Assembly: GCF_033126985.1 (NCBI RefSeq)
Contig: NZ_AP024714.1
Location: forward strand, 806,001 to 870,000
Source of the DNA: Methylomarinovum caldicuralii
GTDB taxonomy: Bacteria > Pseudomonadota > Gammaproteobacteria > Methylococcales > Methylothermaceae
DNA: 64,000 bases
Reading direction: 5' to 3'
Part shown: piece after piece, positions 10,101 to 19,796 of the stretch
How positions within the stretch are numbered: the first letter of the stretch is position 1
Layout of the letters: the number at the start of each line of letters is the position of its first letter
Program-made: the position numbers and the translations under genes
The notes under the pieces: generated by a model
What the model was told of the DNA's origin: nothing
The model's input: the letters and a program-made list of their open reading frames with translations, nothing else
Databases searched by the model: none

Positions 10101-10517
10101 GCCGCCTCCGAGTGCTGGCGCGAGGACGACAGCGAGCACGAGCACTACGCCGACTCCAGCGGCAAGTCCGGCGGTCAGAAGGAAAAGCTCGCCTACACCG
10201 TCCTCGCCGCCAGCCTCGCCTACCAGTTCGGTCTGGCCACCGCTCCCCACCGCCCCCGCAGTTTCCGCCTGGTGGTCATCGACGAGGCCTTCGGCCGCGG
10301 ATCCGACGACTCGGCCCGCTACGGCCTGGAGCTGTTCCAGCGTCTCGGGCTGCAGCTTCTGATCGTCACCCCGCTGCAGAAGATCCACGTCATCGAACCC
10401 TACGTGGCGGCGGTGGGTTTCGTCTTCAACCGCGAGGGCCGCCAGTCGCTGCTGCGCCAATTGACGGTGGAGACCTACCGGGCCGAGCGTGACGCCCGGC
10501 AATCGCTAGAAGAATGA
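7137..10517 (+). CDS. jetC: Wadjet component JetC, SMC/MukB-like ATPase
   Basis: 1126-residue condensin-type ATPase and DNA-extruding motor of type I Wadjet. Walker A GDIGSGKST is at residues 49-57; two long coiled-coil arms (about 240-480 and 640-780) flank a hinge around 520-600; the C-terminal head carries SGGQKEKLAYT (signature) and the Walker B strand LVVIDEAF, followed by a D-loop region GRGSDDSARYG. Length and architecture match JetC. Its stop overlaps the jetD start by 4 bp (ATGA). ATP hydrolysis should drive loop extrusion on small circles until JetD cleaves. Confidence 0.95.
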   Translation: MAAQIELLPFAAGDRPGFRLHRLEVRNWGTFHDKVWKLEPSGADLLLTGDIGSGKSTLVDALTTLLVPPQKLAYNRAAGAEARERDFRSYVLGYYKSARSEEAAGVRGAKPVSLRDPGCCSVILAHFRSEDLDQDLTLAQVFWFRDPAGQPARFYVLAERALAIAAHFGGFGGEIGRLKKRLRQSGCELFDSFSAYGAAFRRRLGIPSELALELFHQTVSMKSVGNLTDFVRRHMLEPPQVQRRIEALVAHFDDLTRAHQAILKARDQIERLKPLVADCDRHQQLEAEAGRLRRAREALGFHFAALKRELLAKRLEKLAVERDRGQAQLAALDRRRGELQAQRDELRHAIAEQGGDRLARLEHNIGQKDRECQQRRRQSERYAELAAALGLPSRPDAATFVANRRAVAAEREALEDRRAELQNRYTDASVEFRRLNERHRELSAEIESLEQRRSNIPAQMQRLRQALCQALELAEEELPFAGELLQVREDERAWEGAAERLLHPFGLSLLVPDAHYAAVSAWVDRTHLGGRLVYYRVRDQVAPRKRTQPDSLVDKLEIKPDSAFYPWLERELSHRFDYRCCDDLADFRRADRAVTASGQVKSGGDRHEKDDRHPIGDRRHYVLGWSNAAKLAALRQDREALEVQIHRAAETIAALEKERRDLETRQDTLTRLAQFDDFQLLDWQPLALELEALQRQFEALKAASDVLRTLQAQLEALEAELKAVEKQRDDCLGDIQAKAVQIDQCRAQQAECETLLADRPAETEAALADLRQWQAEALGDARLILETCDARERDYRAWLGAAIDRLDKQIGRLRERIVRAMTDYRHAYPADTREVDADPAAAGDYRAMLEALERDDLPRFEARFRALLNENTLREVANFQAHLHQERQAIGERIDAINQALRGIDYNPGRYIRLEARDNVDPDIRGFRHELRLCTEGALISGDDPAEAEARFLRVKALIERFRGREGSAESDRRWTAQVTDVRNWFLFAASECWREDDSEHEHYADSSGKSGGQKEKLAYTVLAASLAYQFGLATAPHRPRSFRLVVIDEAFGRGSDDSARYGLELFQRLGLQLLIVTPLQKIHVIEPYVAAVGFVFNREGRQSLLRQLTVETYRAERDARQSLEE

Positions 10518-11680
10518 CGGCGGCGACCTGGACCACCCCCGCCGATCTGCGCCGGCGCCTGCAAAAACGCTGGCGGCGGGGGGATTTTCTTACCGGCGCG
10601 GTGGCCTTCCCCCTGCGCCTGCCCCTGAAAGGGCCGACGGCGGCGGCGGTGACCGGACGGTTCGAGGCGGTGCGCGCCTGGGTGCGGGACTGGCAGGCGC
10701 AGGAAGGGCGCCTGGAACTGGAATGGCGCAGCGTCCGGGCCGCCATCGGCAGCCAAAGGCTGCCGGCGGCGGTGGTGTTCGCCGACCGGGCGCGGCTGCT
10801 GCGCTTTCTGGGACGACAGGCGGCGCAGGACGCCCGCCGTTTCGAGGTCTTGGAGGCCGAAACCCTGGAGCGTTTCCCCGAACTGGCCGACTGGCTCCAA
10901 CGCCATCCGTTAACTGTTCTGAAAAAGGCGGCGCACTGGGACAAAGTGCTCGCCGTCCTCGACTGGTTCAAGGACCATCCCCGCAGCGGCCTGTACCTGC
11001 GCCAGCTCGACATCCCCGGAGTGGACACCAAGTTCATCGAATCCCGCAGGAAGCTGTTTGCGGACCTGCTCGACCGGGTGCTGCCGCCGGAAGCCATCGA
11101 TGCCACCCAGCGCGGCGCCGCAGGCTTCGAGGCCCGCTACGGCCTGCGTCCCAAGCCGGTCCTGATCCGGTTCCGGTTGCTGGATCCGGGGTTGTATTTG
11201 CACGGCCTGACCGATCTGTCCGTGCCCCTGGCGGAGTTCGCCCGGCTGGAACCTCAGGCGGAACGGCTCTTCGTCACCGAGAACGAGGTCAACTTTCTCG
11301 CCTTTCCGCCGGTCGCGCGGGGGCTGGTGATCTTCGGTCGCGGCTTCAACGTCTCGGTGCTGGGGGAGATCGGATGGCTGCAGCAGCGGGACATCCATTA
11401 CTGGGGCGACATCGACACCCACGGCTTTGCCATCCTCTCACGGCTGCGCGCCCACCTGCCGCGAGTCCACAGCCTGCTCATGGACCGCGCCACCCTGCTG
11501 GTCCACCGCCACGCCTGGGTCGAGGAGCCGTCCCCCACGGCTGCGGATCTCTCCCGGCTGACGCCGGAGGAACGCGCCCTCTACGGCGATCTGCGCCGCG
11601 ACCGTCTCGGCGAGCGGGTGCGGCTGGAGCAGGAGCGGGTGGGGTACGGCTGGGTGCGGCGTTATCTCGAGGCCCTCTGA
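10514..11680 (+). CDS. jetD: Wadjet component JetD, Toprim nuclease (DUF3322/DUF2220)
   Basis: 388-residue nuclease subunit of Wadjet. The N-terminal half is DUF3322; the C-terminal half is a topoisomerase-VI-A-like Toprim domain (DUF2220) with the conserved acidic set visible: E256/E258 in VTENEVNF and D299/D301 in WGDIDTHG. These should coordinate the metal that cleaves the captured plasmid. All four Jet genes are intact with no frameshift, so the system is probably functional. A 72-bp gap separates it from ppk, which likely has its own promoter. Confidence 0.95.
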   Translation: MTAATWTTPADLRRRLQKRWRRGDFLTGAVAFPLRLPLKGPTAAAVTGRFEAVRAWVRDWQAQEGRLELEWRSVRAAIGSQRLPAAVVFADRARLLRFLGRQAAQDARRFEVLEAETLERFPELADWLQRHPLTVLKKAAHWDKVLAVLDWFKDHPRSGLYLRQLDIPGVDTKFIESRRKLFADLLDRVLPPEAIDATQRGAAGFEARYGLRPKPVLIRFRLLDPGLYLHGLTDLSVPLAEFARLEPQAERLFVTENEVNFLAFPPVARGLVIFGRGFNVSVLGEIGWLQQRDIHYWGDIDTHGFAILSRLRAHLPRVHSLLMDRATLLVHRHAWVEEPSPTAADLSRLTPEERALYGDLRRDRLGERVRLEQERVGYGWVRRYLEAL

Positions 11681-11752
11681 GGGCGCAGGGTAACGGCGAG
11701 GTTCGCCAACATCGGTTAAACTTGGCACCGTCAACCGCAACCGGGAGCCCCG

Positions 11753-13807
11753 ATGTCCGAACCCCGCTATCTCAACCGCGAACTGAGCCTGCTGGCTTTC
11801 CACCGCCGGGTGCTGGCGATGGCCGAGGATGAGTCCCTGCCGCTGCTGGAGCGGTTGCGCTTTCTGTGCATCTCCAGTTCCAATCTGGACGAGTTCTTCG
11901 AGGTGCGGGTGGCTGCGGTAAAGCAGAAGATCGCGCTCAGGGTGCGCGAGACCGGCGTGGACAAGGCCGATCCGGTCGCCCTGCTGCAAGCATTGCGGCA
12001 GCGGGTGCGGGCGATGATCGACGACCAGTACCGCCTGCTCAACGCGGATTTGATTCCCGCCCTGGCCGGCGAGGGCATTTACTTCCTGCGCCGGGACCAC
12101 TGGAACGCGCGGCAGCGCGCCTGGCTGGCCGATTACATGCGCCAGTGGGTGTTGCCGGTGGTGACGCCCCTGAGCATCGATCCGGCCCATCCGTTCCCGC
12201 GCATCGCCAACAAAAATCTGCACTTCATCGTCAGCCTCCACGGCAAGGACGCCTTCGGGCGCAGCCACCGCTATGCCCTGATTCCCATTCCCCGCACCCT
12301 GCCGCGGCTGGTGAAGCTGCCGGATGAGGTGGCTGGGGAGGGCGTCGCCTTCGTGTTCCTTTCCTCGGTGATCCACGCCTTCGTCGGCGACTTGTTTCCG
12401 GGGCTGACGGTGGAGGGTTGCTATCAGTTCCGCGTCACCCGCGACACCGAGCTCTACATCGACGAGGAGGAAATGGAGGACCTCAAGCGCGAGCTCCAGG
12501 GCCGGCTGGAACAGCAGCGCCGCTTCGGCCGCGCGGTGCGCCTGGAGGTGTCGGACAACTGTCCCGAGGCCGTGGCGGAATACCTGTGCCGTCAGCTGCA
12601 GGTGGAAGCGGAGGACCTGTACCGGGTCAACGGGCCGGTCAATCTGCACCGGCTGGAATCGGTCTATGACGACGTTTCCCGTCCCGATCTCAAGTTTCCC
12701 GATTTCACCCCGGTGCTGCCGGCGCGGCTGGAAGACGCGGAGGACTATTTCGCCGTCCTGCGCCGCGGCGAGGTGCTGCTGCACCATCCTTACGACGCCT
12801 TCACCCCGGTGGTGGATCTGGTGCGCCAGGCGGCCGCCGATCCCGACGTGCTCGCCATTCGCCAGACCCTCTACCGCACCGCCTCGCGCTCGGCTATCGC
12901 CGACGCGCTGGTGCAGGCGGCCCGGAACGGCAAGGAAGTGACCGCGGTGATCGAGCTGCGGGCCCGCTTTGACGAGGCCGACAACATCCGTCTCGCCGAG
13001 CGGCTGTATCAGGCCGGCGTCCACGTGGTTTACGGGGTGGTGGGGTACAAGACCCACGCCAAGATGCTGCTGATCGTCCGCCGCGAGGGGAAGGGGGTGC
13101 GCCGTTACGTCCATTTGGGCACCGGCAACTACCACGAGATCACCGCCCGTTTCTACACCGACATCGGCCTGCTCAGCGCCGATCCGGTGCTGGCCGAGGA
13201 CGTACAGCGGGTGTTCCTCCAGCTCACCGGCCTGGGCCACGCGGTGGCGCTCAACAAGCTGGTCCAGGCGCCTTTCGGCCTCCACTGCTTCCTCCTCGAC
13301 CGCATCCAGCGCGAGACGGAACTGGCGCGCCAGGGCCGCAAGGGGCGCATCATCGCCCGCATGAACGGGTTGGAGGATCCGGAGATCATCGACGCCCTCT
13401 ACGCCGCCTCCCAGGCGGGGGTGCGGATCGACCTCATCGTCCGCGGCATCTGTTGCCTGCGGCCCGGCGTCGAGGGACTGTCGGAGAACATCCGGGTGCG
13501 CTCGGTCCTGGGACGGTTTTTGGAGCACAGCCGGGTGTTCTACTTCGGCAACGACGGCGACCCGGTGGTGTACGGATCCAGCGCCGACTGGCTGATCCGC
13601 AACCTGCACCGCCGGGTCGAGGTGGCCTTCCCCATCCAGCCCCGCCCCCTCAAGCGCCAGGCGATCCGCGAGGCGCTGCGCTATTACCTGCGCGATACCG
13701 CCGGCGCCTGGGAGCTGCGTTCTGATGGCGAATACCGCCGGGTGCGGCGCCGGGGCAGGCCGTTCTCGGCCCAGGCGCAGCTGCTGGCGGATCGGCAGCC
13801 TCAGTGA
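11753..13807 (+). CDS. ppk1: Polyphosphate kinase 1
   Basis: 684-residue PPK1 making polyphosphate from ATP (reversible). Seen in order: N-terminal domain (YLNRELSLLAFHRRVL, SSNLDEFFEVRV), the head domain, and the two phospholipase-D-like catalytic domains. The autophosphorylated histidine is in GYKTHAKMLLI at about residue 434; the second conserved histidine is in LEHSRVFYF at about 591. Full family length, intact. Its last codons overlap tail-to-tail by 7 bp with the pentapeptide-repeat gene on the other strand. No phosphate-regulon (PhoB) box was recognised upstream. Confidence 0.97.
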   Translation: MSEPRYLNRELSLLAFHRRVLAMAEDESLPLLERLRFLCISSSNLDEFFEVRVAAVKQKIALRVRETGVDKADPVALLQALRQRVRAMIDDQYRLLNADLIPALAGEGIYFLRRDHWNARQRAWLADYMRQWVLPVVTPLSIDPAHPFPRIANKNLHFIVSLHGKDAFGRSHRYALIPIPRTLPRLVKLPDEVAGEGVAFVFLSSVIHAFVGDLFPGLTVEGCYQFRVTRDTELYIDEEEMEDLKRELQGRLEQQRRFGRAVRLEVSDNCPEAVAEYLCRQLQVEAEDLYRVNGPVNLHRLESVYDDVSRPDLKFPDFTPVLPARLEDAEDYFAVLRRGEVLLHHPYDAFTPVVDLVRQAAADPDVLAIRQTLYRTASRSAIADALVQAARNGKEVTAVIELRARFDEADNIRLAERLYQAGVHVVYGVVGYKTHAKMLLIVRREGKGVRRYVHLGTGNYHEITARFYTDIGLLSADPVLAEDVQRVFLQLTGLGHAVALNKLVQAPFGLHCFLLDRIQRETELARQGRKGRIIARMNGLEDPEIIDALYAASQAGVRIDLIVRGICCLRPGVEGLSENIRVRSVLGRFLEHSRVFYFGNDGDPVVYGSSADWLIRNLHRRVEVAFPIQPRPLKRQAIREALRYYLRDTAGAWELRSDGEYRRVRRRGRPFSAQAQLLADRQPQ

Positions 13808-14568
13808 ATCACGATTTTCGGAAACGGTCGCTTCAGGCCGACGGCGCTGTCCAGCCCCAAGGCGCCGTCGAGTCCGGCGCCGCGCAGATCGGCCCCGGTG
13901 AAGTCGGCGTTGTCCAGATGGGCCTCGCGCAGGTCGGCGTTTTTGAGCTTGGCCTGGCGCAGGCTGGCACCGGATAGGTCAGCCCGGTACAGATTGATGT
14001 TCTCCAGATTGGCCTTGTCCAGTTTGGCAAACCGCAGCAGCACCCGGTTGAAGTCGGCGTTTTTGAGATGGGCGCCGGTGAAATCCGCCTTGTTGCAGCT
14101 GGCCCGCATCAGGCCCATGCTCTGGTTCTTCATGTCGGCGCCCCAGTAGGCGTTTTCGAGGTCCGCCCCTGCCAGCTTGGCCCGGTCGAGAGTGGCGACG
14201 ACCCGAGTGTTCCTCAGGTTGGCCCCGGTAAGGTCGGCGTCGATCATGATGACGCCGAAGATGCTCGCCCCTTCCAGATTGGCTCCCACCAGCTTGGCGC
14301 CGCGCATCACCGTCAGATCCAGATTCTGGCCCTGGAGGTTGGTGTGGGACAGATCGGCGTAACGCAGGTCGGCCCCCCACAGATCGGCACGGCGCAAATC
14401 CAGGCCGGAAAGGTCGACGTGCTTGAGATCCTTGCGCCGCAGATCCGCCGGTTTGTCGGGCGTGGCCTGGTGCAGCAGCGCGATGACCTGCTGACGGGTC
14501 AGATCGGCGGCCTCGAGCGCCGGGCTCAGCAAAATAAGCAGCAGCGGGAACAGTCGCCAGATGCGCAT
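13801..14568 (-). CDS. Exported pentapeptide-repeat protein
   Basis: 255 residues. A signal peptide (residues 1-20, LFPLLLILLSPALEAA) is followed by a helical spacer (TRQQVIALLHQATPDKPADLR) and then about 30 pentapeptide units of the A(D/N)LXX form (residues about 45-235), which should fold as a right-handed quadrilateral beta-helix. Unlike Qnr/MfpA gyrase-protecting proteins it is exported, so a periplasmic binding or scaffold role is more likely. It converges on ppk1 with a 7-bp overlap and is divergent from yebC over 72 bp. Ligand unknown. Confidence 0.85.
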   Translation of the reverse strand: MRIWRLFPLLLILLSPALEAADLTRQQVIALLHQATPDKPADLRRKDLKHVDLSGLDLRRADLWGADLRYADLSHTNLQGQNLDLTVMRGAKLVGANLEGASIFGVIMIDADLTGANLRNTRVVATLDRAKLAGADLENAYWGADMKNQSMGLMRASCNKADFTGAHLKNADFNRVLLRFAKLDKANLENINLYRADLSGASLRQAKLKNADLREAHLDNADFTGADLRGAGLDGALGLDSAVGLKRPFPKIVIH

Positions 14569-14640
14569 CGTGGTCTCCTTCGCGTGGACATCTTACAGGC
14601 GGGTATAATAGGCCAATCCAACCAACCGTGACGAGAGACT

Positions 14641-15387
14641 ATGGCAGGACACAGTAAATGGGCGAACATTCGCCATCGCAAGAGCGCGCAGGACGCCAAG
14701 CGCGGCAAGATCTTCACCAAGCTGATCCGCGAGCTGACCGTGGCCGCCCGCATGGGCGGGGGCGATCCGGCCAACAACCCGCGCCTTCGCGCCGCCATCG
14801 ACAAGGCCCTGTCCCACAACATGCCCAAGGACACCATCCAGCGGGCCATCAACAAGGGCACGGGCGCCGGTGACGACAGCAACTACGAAGAAGTCCGCTA
14901 CGAGGGCTACGGGCCCGGCGGGGTGGCGGTGATGGTCGATTGTCTCACCGACAACCGCAACCGCACCGTGGCCGAGGTGCGCCACGCCTTCACCAAGGCG
15001 GGCGGCAACCTGGGCACCGACGGCTCGGTGGCCTACCTGTTCAGCAAGGCCGGGGTGATCAACTTCCCCGCCGGCAGCGACGAGGACGCCATCATGGAAG
15101 CGGCGCTGGAGGCCGGGGCTGAGGATGTCGTCGTTCACGACGACGGCAGCATCGAGGTGCTGACCGCGCCGGAGGACTTCGAGGCGGTCAAGAAAGCCCT
15201 GGAGGATGCCGGTCTGAAGCCGGAGTCGGCGGAAGTGACCATGCGCGCCAGCACCACCGTCAGCCTCGGCGCGGGGGATGCGGAGAAGATGATCCGTCTG
15301 CTGGAGCGGCTGGAGGATCTGGACGACGTGCAGCAGGTCTATTCCAATGCCGACATCAGCGAGGACGTGCTGGAAAAGATCGCCTAG
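14641..15387 (+). CDS. yebC: YebC/PmpR-family transcription/translation factor
   Basis: 248-residue YebC protein with the invariant start [14 protein letters not shown] and the three-domain family layout; [26 protein letters not shown] is the central signature. YebC-type proteins have been described both as DNA-binding regulators and as ribosome-associated factors helping translation of difficult sequences. First gene of the ruv/tol operon: ruvC starts immediately after its stop. In many gammaproteobacteria yebC precedes ruvCAB exactly as here. Confidence 0.96.
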   Translation: MAGHSKWANIRHRKSAQDAKRGKIFTKLIRELTVAARMGGGDPANNPRLRAAIDKALSHNMPKDTIQRAINKGTGAGDDSNYEEVRYEGYGPGGVAVMVDCLTDNRNRTVAEVRHAFTKAGGNLGTDGSVAYLFSKAGVINFPAGSDEDAIMEAALEAGAEDVVVHDDGSIEVLTAPEDFEAVKKALEDAGLKPESAEVTMRASTTVSLGAGDAEKMIRLLERLEDLDDVQQVYSNADISEDVLEKIA

Positions 15388-15885
15388 ATGGTGCGGATTC
15401 TCGGTGTCGATCCCGGCTCCCGGATCACCGGCTACGGCATCGTCGACGCCGAAGGCGCCCGGCTGCAATTGGTGGAGGCAGGGTGTGTGGCCACCGCGTC
15501 CAGGCATTTTCCCGCCCGCCTCAAGGCGATCTACGACGGCATCCTGGCCGTGGTGGAAACCTGGCGGCCGGAGGTGCTGGCGGTGGAGCAGGTCTTCATG
15601 CACAAGAACGCCGATTCCGCCCTGAAGCTGGGTCAGGCCCGCGGGGCGGCCATCTGCGCCGGTCTGGCGCGGGATCTGCCGGTGCACGAATACGCCACCC
15701 GCCAGGTCAAGCAGGCGGTGGTGGGCAGGGGCGGGGCGGACAAGCAGCAGGTGCAGTACATGGTGAAGCTGCTGCTCAACTTCCGGGGCGAACTGGCCCT
15801 GGATGCCAGCGACGCTCTGGCCGTGGCCCTGTGCCACGCCCATTATCAACAGACCCGGCAGCGGCTGGCGGTGTCGGCACGATGA
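15388..15885 (+). CDS. ruvC: Holliday junction resolvase RuvC
   Basis: 165-residue endonuclease that cuts four-way junctions in the RuvABC resolvasome. Acidic active site visible: D8 (GVDPGSR), the glutamate in LAVEQVF (about residue 68), and the C-terminal pair in [15 protein letters not shown]. Start ATG directly abuts the yebC stop. A 130-bp gap separates it from ruvA, unusually long for this operon, and is filled by an inverted-repeat element. Confidence 0.97.
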   Translation: MVRILGVDPGSRITGYGIVDAEGARLQLVEAGCVATASRHFPARLKAIYDGILAVVETWRPEVLAVEQVFMHKNADSALKLGQARGAAICAGLARDLPVHEYATRQVKQAVVGRGGADKQQVQYMVKLLLNFRGELALDASDALAVALCHAHYQQTRQRLAVSAR

Positions 15886-15894
15886 GGAAAGGCA

Positions 15895-15992
15895 GAGGGG
15901 ATGTCCAGCTTCCGGGACGCTGCCAGTACGTCCCTGTAAGCTCGATACCCGGCCATCCAGGCCGGGTACGCCCTGCAGCTGGACATCCCCTC
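15895..15992. repeat. Folded inverted-repeat element between ruvC and ruvA
   Basis: A perfect 16-bp inverted repeat (15895-15910 with 15977-15992, core ATGTCCAGCT/AGCTGGACAT) encloses two smaller hairpins: GGGAC/GTCCC at 15914-15934 and a 9-bp stem TACCCGGCC/GGCCGGGTA at 15946-15968. The whole thus folds as a three-way junction and is followed by TCCACCTTTTTT. It is transcribed within the ruv operon mRNA, so it may attenuate or protect the transcript, or be a mobile intergenic repeat (REP/MITE type). Only one copy is in the window. Confidence 0.75.
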
Positions 15993-16015
15993 CACCTTTT
16001 TTGGAGCCCATCCCC

Positions 16016-16602
16016 ATGATCGGTTTCCTCCGCGGCCGTCTGGCTCTCAAGCAACCGCCCTCCCTGCTGCTCGACGTGGGCGGCGTGGGTTACGAGGTGG
16101 ATGCTCCCATGTCCACCTTCTACCAGCTGCCGGAAACCGGCGAAGAGGTGATGCTCTACACCCATCTGGTGGTGCGCGAGGACGCCCACACCCTGTTCGG
16201 TTTCGCCACCGAGGCCGAACGCGCCCTGTTCCGCGCCCTGATCCGGGTCAACGGTGTGGGCGCCAAGATGGCCCTGGCGATCCTCTCCGGTTTGAGCTGC
16301 GAGGACTTCCACCGTTGCATCGAATTCGGCGACGCCGCCACCCTCCAGCGCCTTCCCGGCATCGGCAAGAAGACCGCCGAGCGCCTCATCGTCGAGATGC
16401 GCGACCGTCTCCCGCAACCGTCCGACGCCACCGTCACCCTGCCCGCCGGGACAGCCGCCGATCCTGTGGGTGAGGCTGCCGAGGCGCTGGTGGCCCTCGG
16501 CTTCAAACCCGCCGAAGCCGGGCGGCTGTTGAAGCAGGTGGCAGACGAGGCCGATTCGGTGGAGGAACTGATCCGGCTGGCGTTGAAGCAGGTGGGGAGC
16601 CG

Positions 16603-16606
<4 letters not shown>
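16016..16606 (+). CDS. ruvA: Holliday junction DNA helicase subunit RuvA
   Basis: 196 residues; binds four-way junctions and loads RuvB. Start chosen at the ATG giving the canonical [10 protein letters not shown] terminus; an upstream in-frame extension crosses ruvC and the repeat element and is not real. Helix-hairpin-helix motifs are visible ([13 protein letters not shown] about 78-90, [13 protein letters not shown] about 113-125), then a flexible linker and the RuvB-binding C-terminal domain ([16 protein letters not shown]). The stop overlaps the ruvB start by 4 bp. Confidence 0.96.
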
Positions 16607-17623
<1,017 letters not shown>

Positions 17624-17631
<8 letters not shown>

Positions 17632-18322
17632 GATCCTTCCCTCCCTGATTTGCGCCGATCCCAACCGCCGCTCCGATGCGGTCCGGGAACTGGAATCCCT
17701 CGGGGTGGACGGCCTGCACGTGGACATTCTCGACGGCCACTTCAGTCCTTCGCTGCCGCTGGGGATCGAGGCGGTCAGACAGCTGCGGCGGGAGACCGAA
17801 CTGCCGTTCGACGTCCACCTGATGGTGGCCGACCATGACTATTTCATCGACGCCCTGCTCAACTGCGGGGTGCAGCGCCTGTGCTTCCATCTGGAAGCCG
17901 AACCCCACATCGACCGCCGCTTGCAGACGATTCAGGCGGCCGGGGTCGCGCCCGGCGTGGCGCTGAAGCCGGCCACCCCGCTGGGGGTGCTGGAATACTG
18001 CCTCGAGCGCATCAATTTCGTCCTGCTGATGCTCATCAACCCCGGCTTTGCCGGTCACAAGGGGGAGGCCCAGGTGCCCTACGCCCGGCGCAAGGTGGCC
18101 GCCTGCCGCCGTTTTCTCGACAAGCGCGGGGCAGGCCACGTCGCCATCGAGATCGACGGCCGGGTCGGGTTCGACAATCTGGCCGATCTGGTGGCGGCCG
18201 GGGCCGACCGGCTGGTGGCCGGCACCCGCAGCCTGTTCCACCCCGAGGGCGGCCCGGCGGACAACCTGGCCAGGATGCGGCGTCTGGCCGCCGAGGGACT
18301 GCAAAGGAGGCAGGATGGCTGA
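17624..18322 (+). CDS. Ribulose-phosphate 3-epimerase-like TIM-barrel protein
   Basis: 232 residues of the RPE family. Metal ligands and catalytic acids are kept ([16 protein letters not shown], and D in EIDGRV), but several signature residues differ from housekeeping Rpe: LSAD is ICAD, NPGFGGQ is NPGFAGH, and DGGV is DGRV. It therefore may act on another ketose phosphate or be a specialised paralog. It lies inside the ruv-tol operon (8-bp overlaps with ruvB and ybgC), not with Calvin or pentose-phosphate genes. Family certain, substrate open. Confidence 0.8.
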
Positions 18323-18716
18323 ATTTACCTGGCCGGTGCGGGTCTATTACGAGGACACCGACGCCGGCGGCGTGGTCTATTACGCCAATTACCTGAAATT
18401 CTTCGAGCGGGCGCGGACGGAATTTTTGCGCGCCCTGGGGTTCGAACAGGATGAACTGCTCGCGCGGGAGGGGATTTTGTTTGTGGTGCGCTCGGTGCAG
18501 GCCGATTACCGCCGTCCGGCCCGCTTCAACGACCTTTTGACGGTGAGCTGCGAGGTCACCGAGGTCAAACGCGCCAGCCTGGCGTTTTCCCAGCAGGTGC
18601 GGCGCGGCGATACGGTATTGTGCGAGGCGGCGGTGCGGATCGCCTGTCTCGACGCCCGCAGTTTCCGCCCCAGGCCGATTCCCCCCACGCTGATACAAAG
18701 GATTATTGATGGGTAG
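18315..18716 (+). CDS. ybgC: Acyl-CoA thioesterase YbgC (Tol-Pal associated)
   Basis: 133-residue hot-dog thioesterase; [27 protein letters not shown]-type N terminus holds the catalytic aspartate (YEDTDAGG, about residue 15). Start chosen at the ATG at 18315 because a strong AAAGGAGG lies 5 bp upstream; it overlaps the preceding stop. YbgC hydrolyses short acyl-CoAs and is the usual first gene of the tol-pal operon. Its stop overlaps the tolQ start region. Confidence 0.95.
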   Translation: MAEFTWPVRVYYEDTDAGGVVYYANYLKFFERARTEFLRALGFEQDELLAREGILFVVRSVQADYRRPARFNDLLTVSCEVTEVKRASLAFSQQVRRGDTVLCEAAVRIACLDARSFRPRPIPPTLIQRIIDG

Positions 18717-19380
18717 CAATTCGATTCTGGATCTGATCACCGGCGCCAGCCCGGTGGTGCAGGCGGTGATGGCGCTGCTTTTGACCGCCTCGCTGGCCTC
18801 GTGGGCGCTGATCTTCCGCAAGTCGCGCCAGCTGGGCGAGGCGGGACGAGCGGCGGAGGCGTTCGAGGCGCGGTTCTGGTCCGGCATCGATCTGGCGGAC
18901 CTTTACCGCCAGCTGGCCAAGCGCGAGGAGGTGGCCGGGATGGAGGCGGTGTTCTTCGCCGGCTACCGGGAGTTCGCCCGCCTGTTCCGGCAGAACGCCC
19001 CGGCGGGATTGCTGGCGGAGAACGTCGAACGCGCCATGGGGGTGGCCATCGGCCGCGAGCTGGACCGCCTCGACCAGCATCTGCCCCTGCTGGCCACGGT
19101 CGGTTCCACCAGTCCCTACGTGGGCCTGTTCGGCACCGTGTGGGGGATCATGAACGCCTTCCGCGCCCTGGGCCACGTGCAGCAGGCCACCCTGGCGCTG
19201 GTGGCGCCTGGCATCGCCGAGGCCCTGGTGGCCACGGCCATGGGGCTGTTCGCCGCCATTCCGGCGGTGATCGCCTACAACCGCTACACCAGCCGCATCG
19301 ACCGCCTGGAACGCCGCTACGAACGTTTCGCCGACGAGTTCCTCTGCCTGTTGCAGCGCAAGGCTCTGGAAAAACCATGA
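18709..19380 (+). CDS. tolQ: Tol-Pal proton channel subunit TolQ
   Basis: 223-residue inner-membrane protein, homologous to ExbB/MotA, that with TolR converts proton flow into force on TolA. Three membrane segments: about 15-35 ([21 protein letters not shown]), about 128-150 ([19 protein letters not shown], the conserved MotA/TolQ/ExbB region) and about 160-185 ([23 protein letters not shown]). The ATG at 18709 gives the family-like N terminus and overlaps the ybgC end; the TTG one codon earlier is less likely. Confidence 0.96.
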   Translation: MGSNSILDLITGASPVVQAVMALLLTASLASWALIFRKSRQLGEAGRAAEAFEARFWSGIDLADLYRQLAKREEVAGMEAVFFAGYREFARLFRQNAPAGLLAENVERAMGVAIGRELDRLDQHLPLLATVGSTSPYVGLFGTVWGIMNAFRALGHVQQATLALVAPGIAEALVATAMGLFAAIPAVIAYNRYTSRIDRLERRYERFADEFLCLLQRKALEKP

Positions 19381-19796
19381 AATCCCGCACGCCGCGCCGC
19401 CGACCGCTGGCGGACATCAACGTGGTTCCCTACATCGACGTCACCCTGGTGCTGCTGATCATCTTCATGGTCACCGCCCCGTTGCTGCAGAACGGCGTGG
19501 ACGTAAACCTGCCCCAGGCGGCCGCCAAGCCGGTTCCGCCCGCGGACACCCCGCCGCTGATCGTCACCGTCGGGGCCGATGGTGGTTTCCGGGTCGATCT
19601 GGGCGGAGAGCGGGAAACCGTGGACGTCAAGACCCTGCTGGCCAAGGTGCAGGCGGTGCGGAAATACAAGCCCGGCACCAAGATTCTGGTGGCCGGCGAC
19701 GACAAGGTGGCCTACGGCCGGGTGGTCCAGGTGATGGCGGTGCTGCAGCGGGCCGGCGTGGAACAGGTGGGACTGCTGACCCGGCCGCCGTCATGA
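19377..19796 (+). CDS. tolR: Tol-Pal proton channel subunit TolR
   Basis: 139 residues. A short cytoplasmic start (RRRPLADINVVPYIDVTLVL) leads into a single membrane helix (about 18-38) carrying the proton-binding aspartate in YIDVTLVLLIIFMV, then a periplasmic domain ending AGVEQVGLLT. Starts within the tolQ stop (4-bp overlap), ends within the tolA start. Paralogous to ExbD; the downstream tolAB-pal context decides for TolR. Confidence 0.96.
   Translation: MKSRTPRRRPLADINVVPYIDVTLVLLIIFMVTAPLLQNGVDVNLPQAAAKPVPPADTPPLIVTVGADGGFRVDLGGERETVDVKTLLAKVQAVRKYKPGTKILVAGDDKVAYGRVVQVMAVLQRAGVEQVGLLTRPPS

Noticed and set aside
11438-13609. 723-codon minus frame opposite ppk1
   Set aside because: Complement of a well-conserved polyphosphate kinase; composition typical of a shadow frame.
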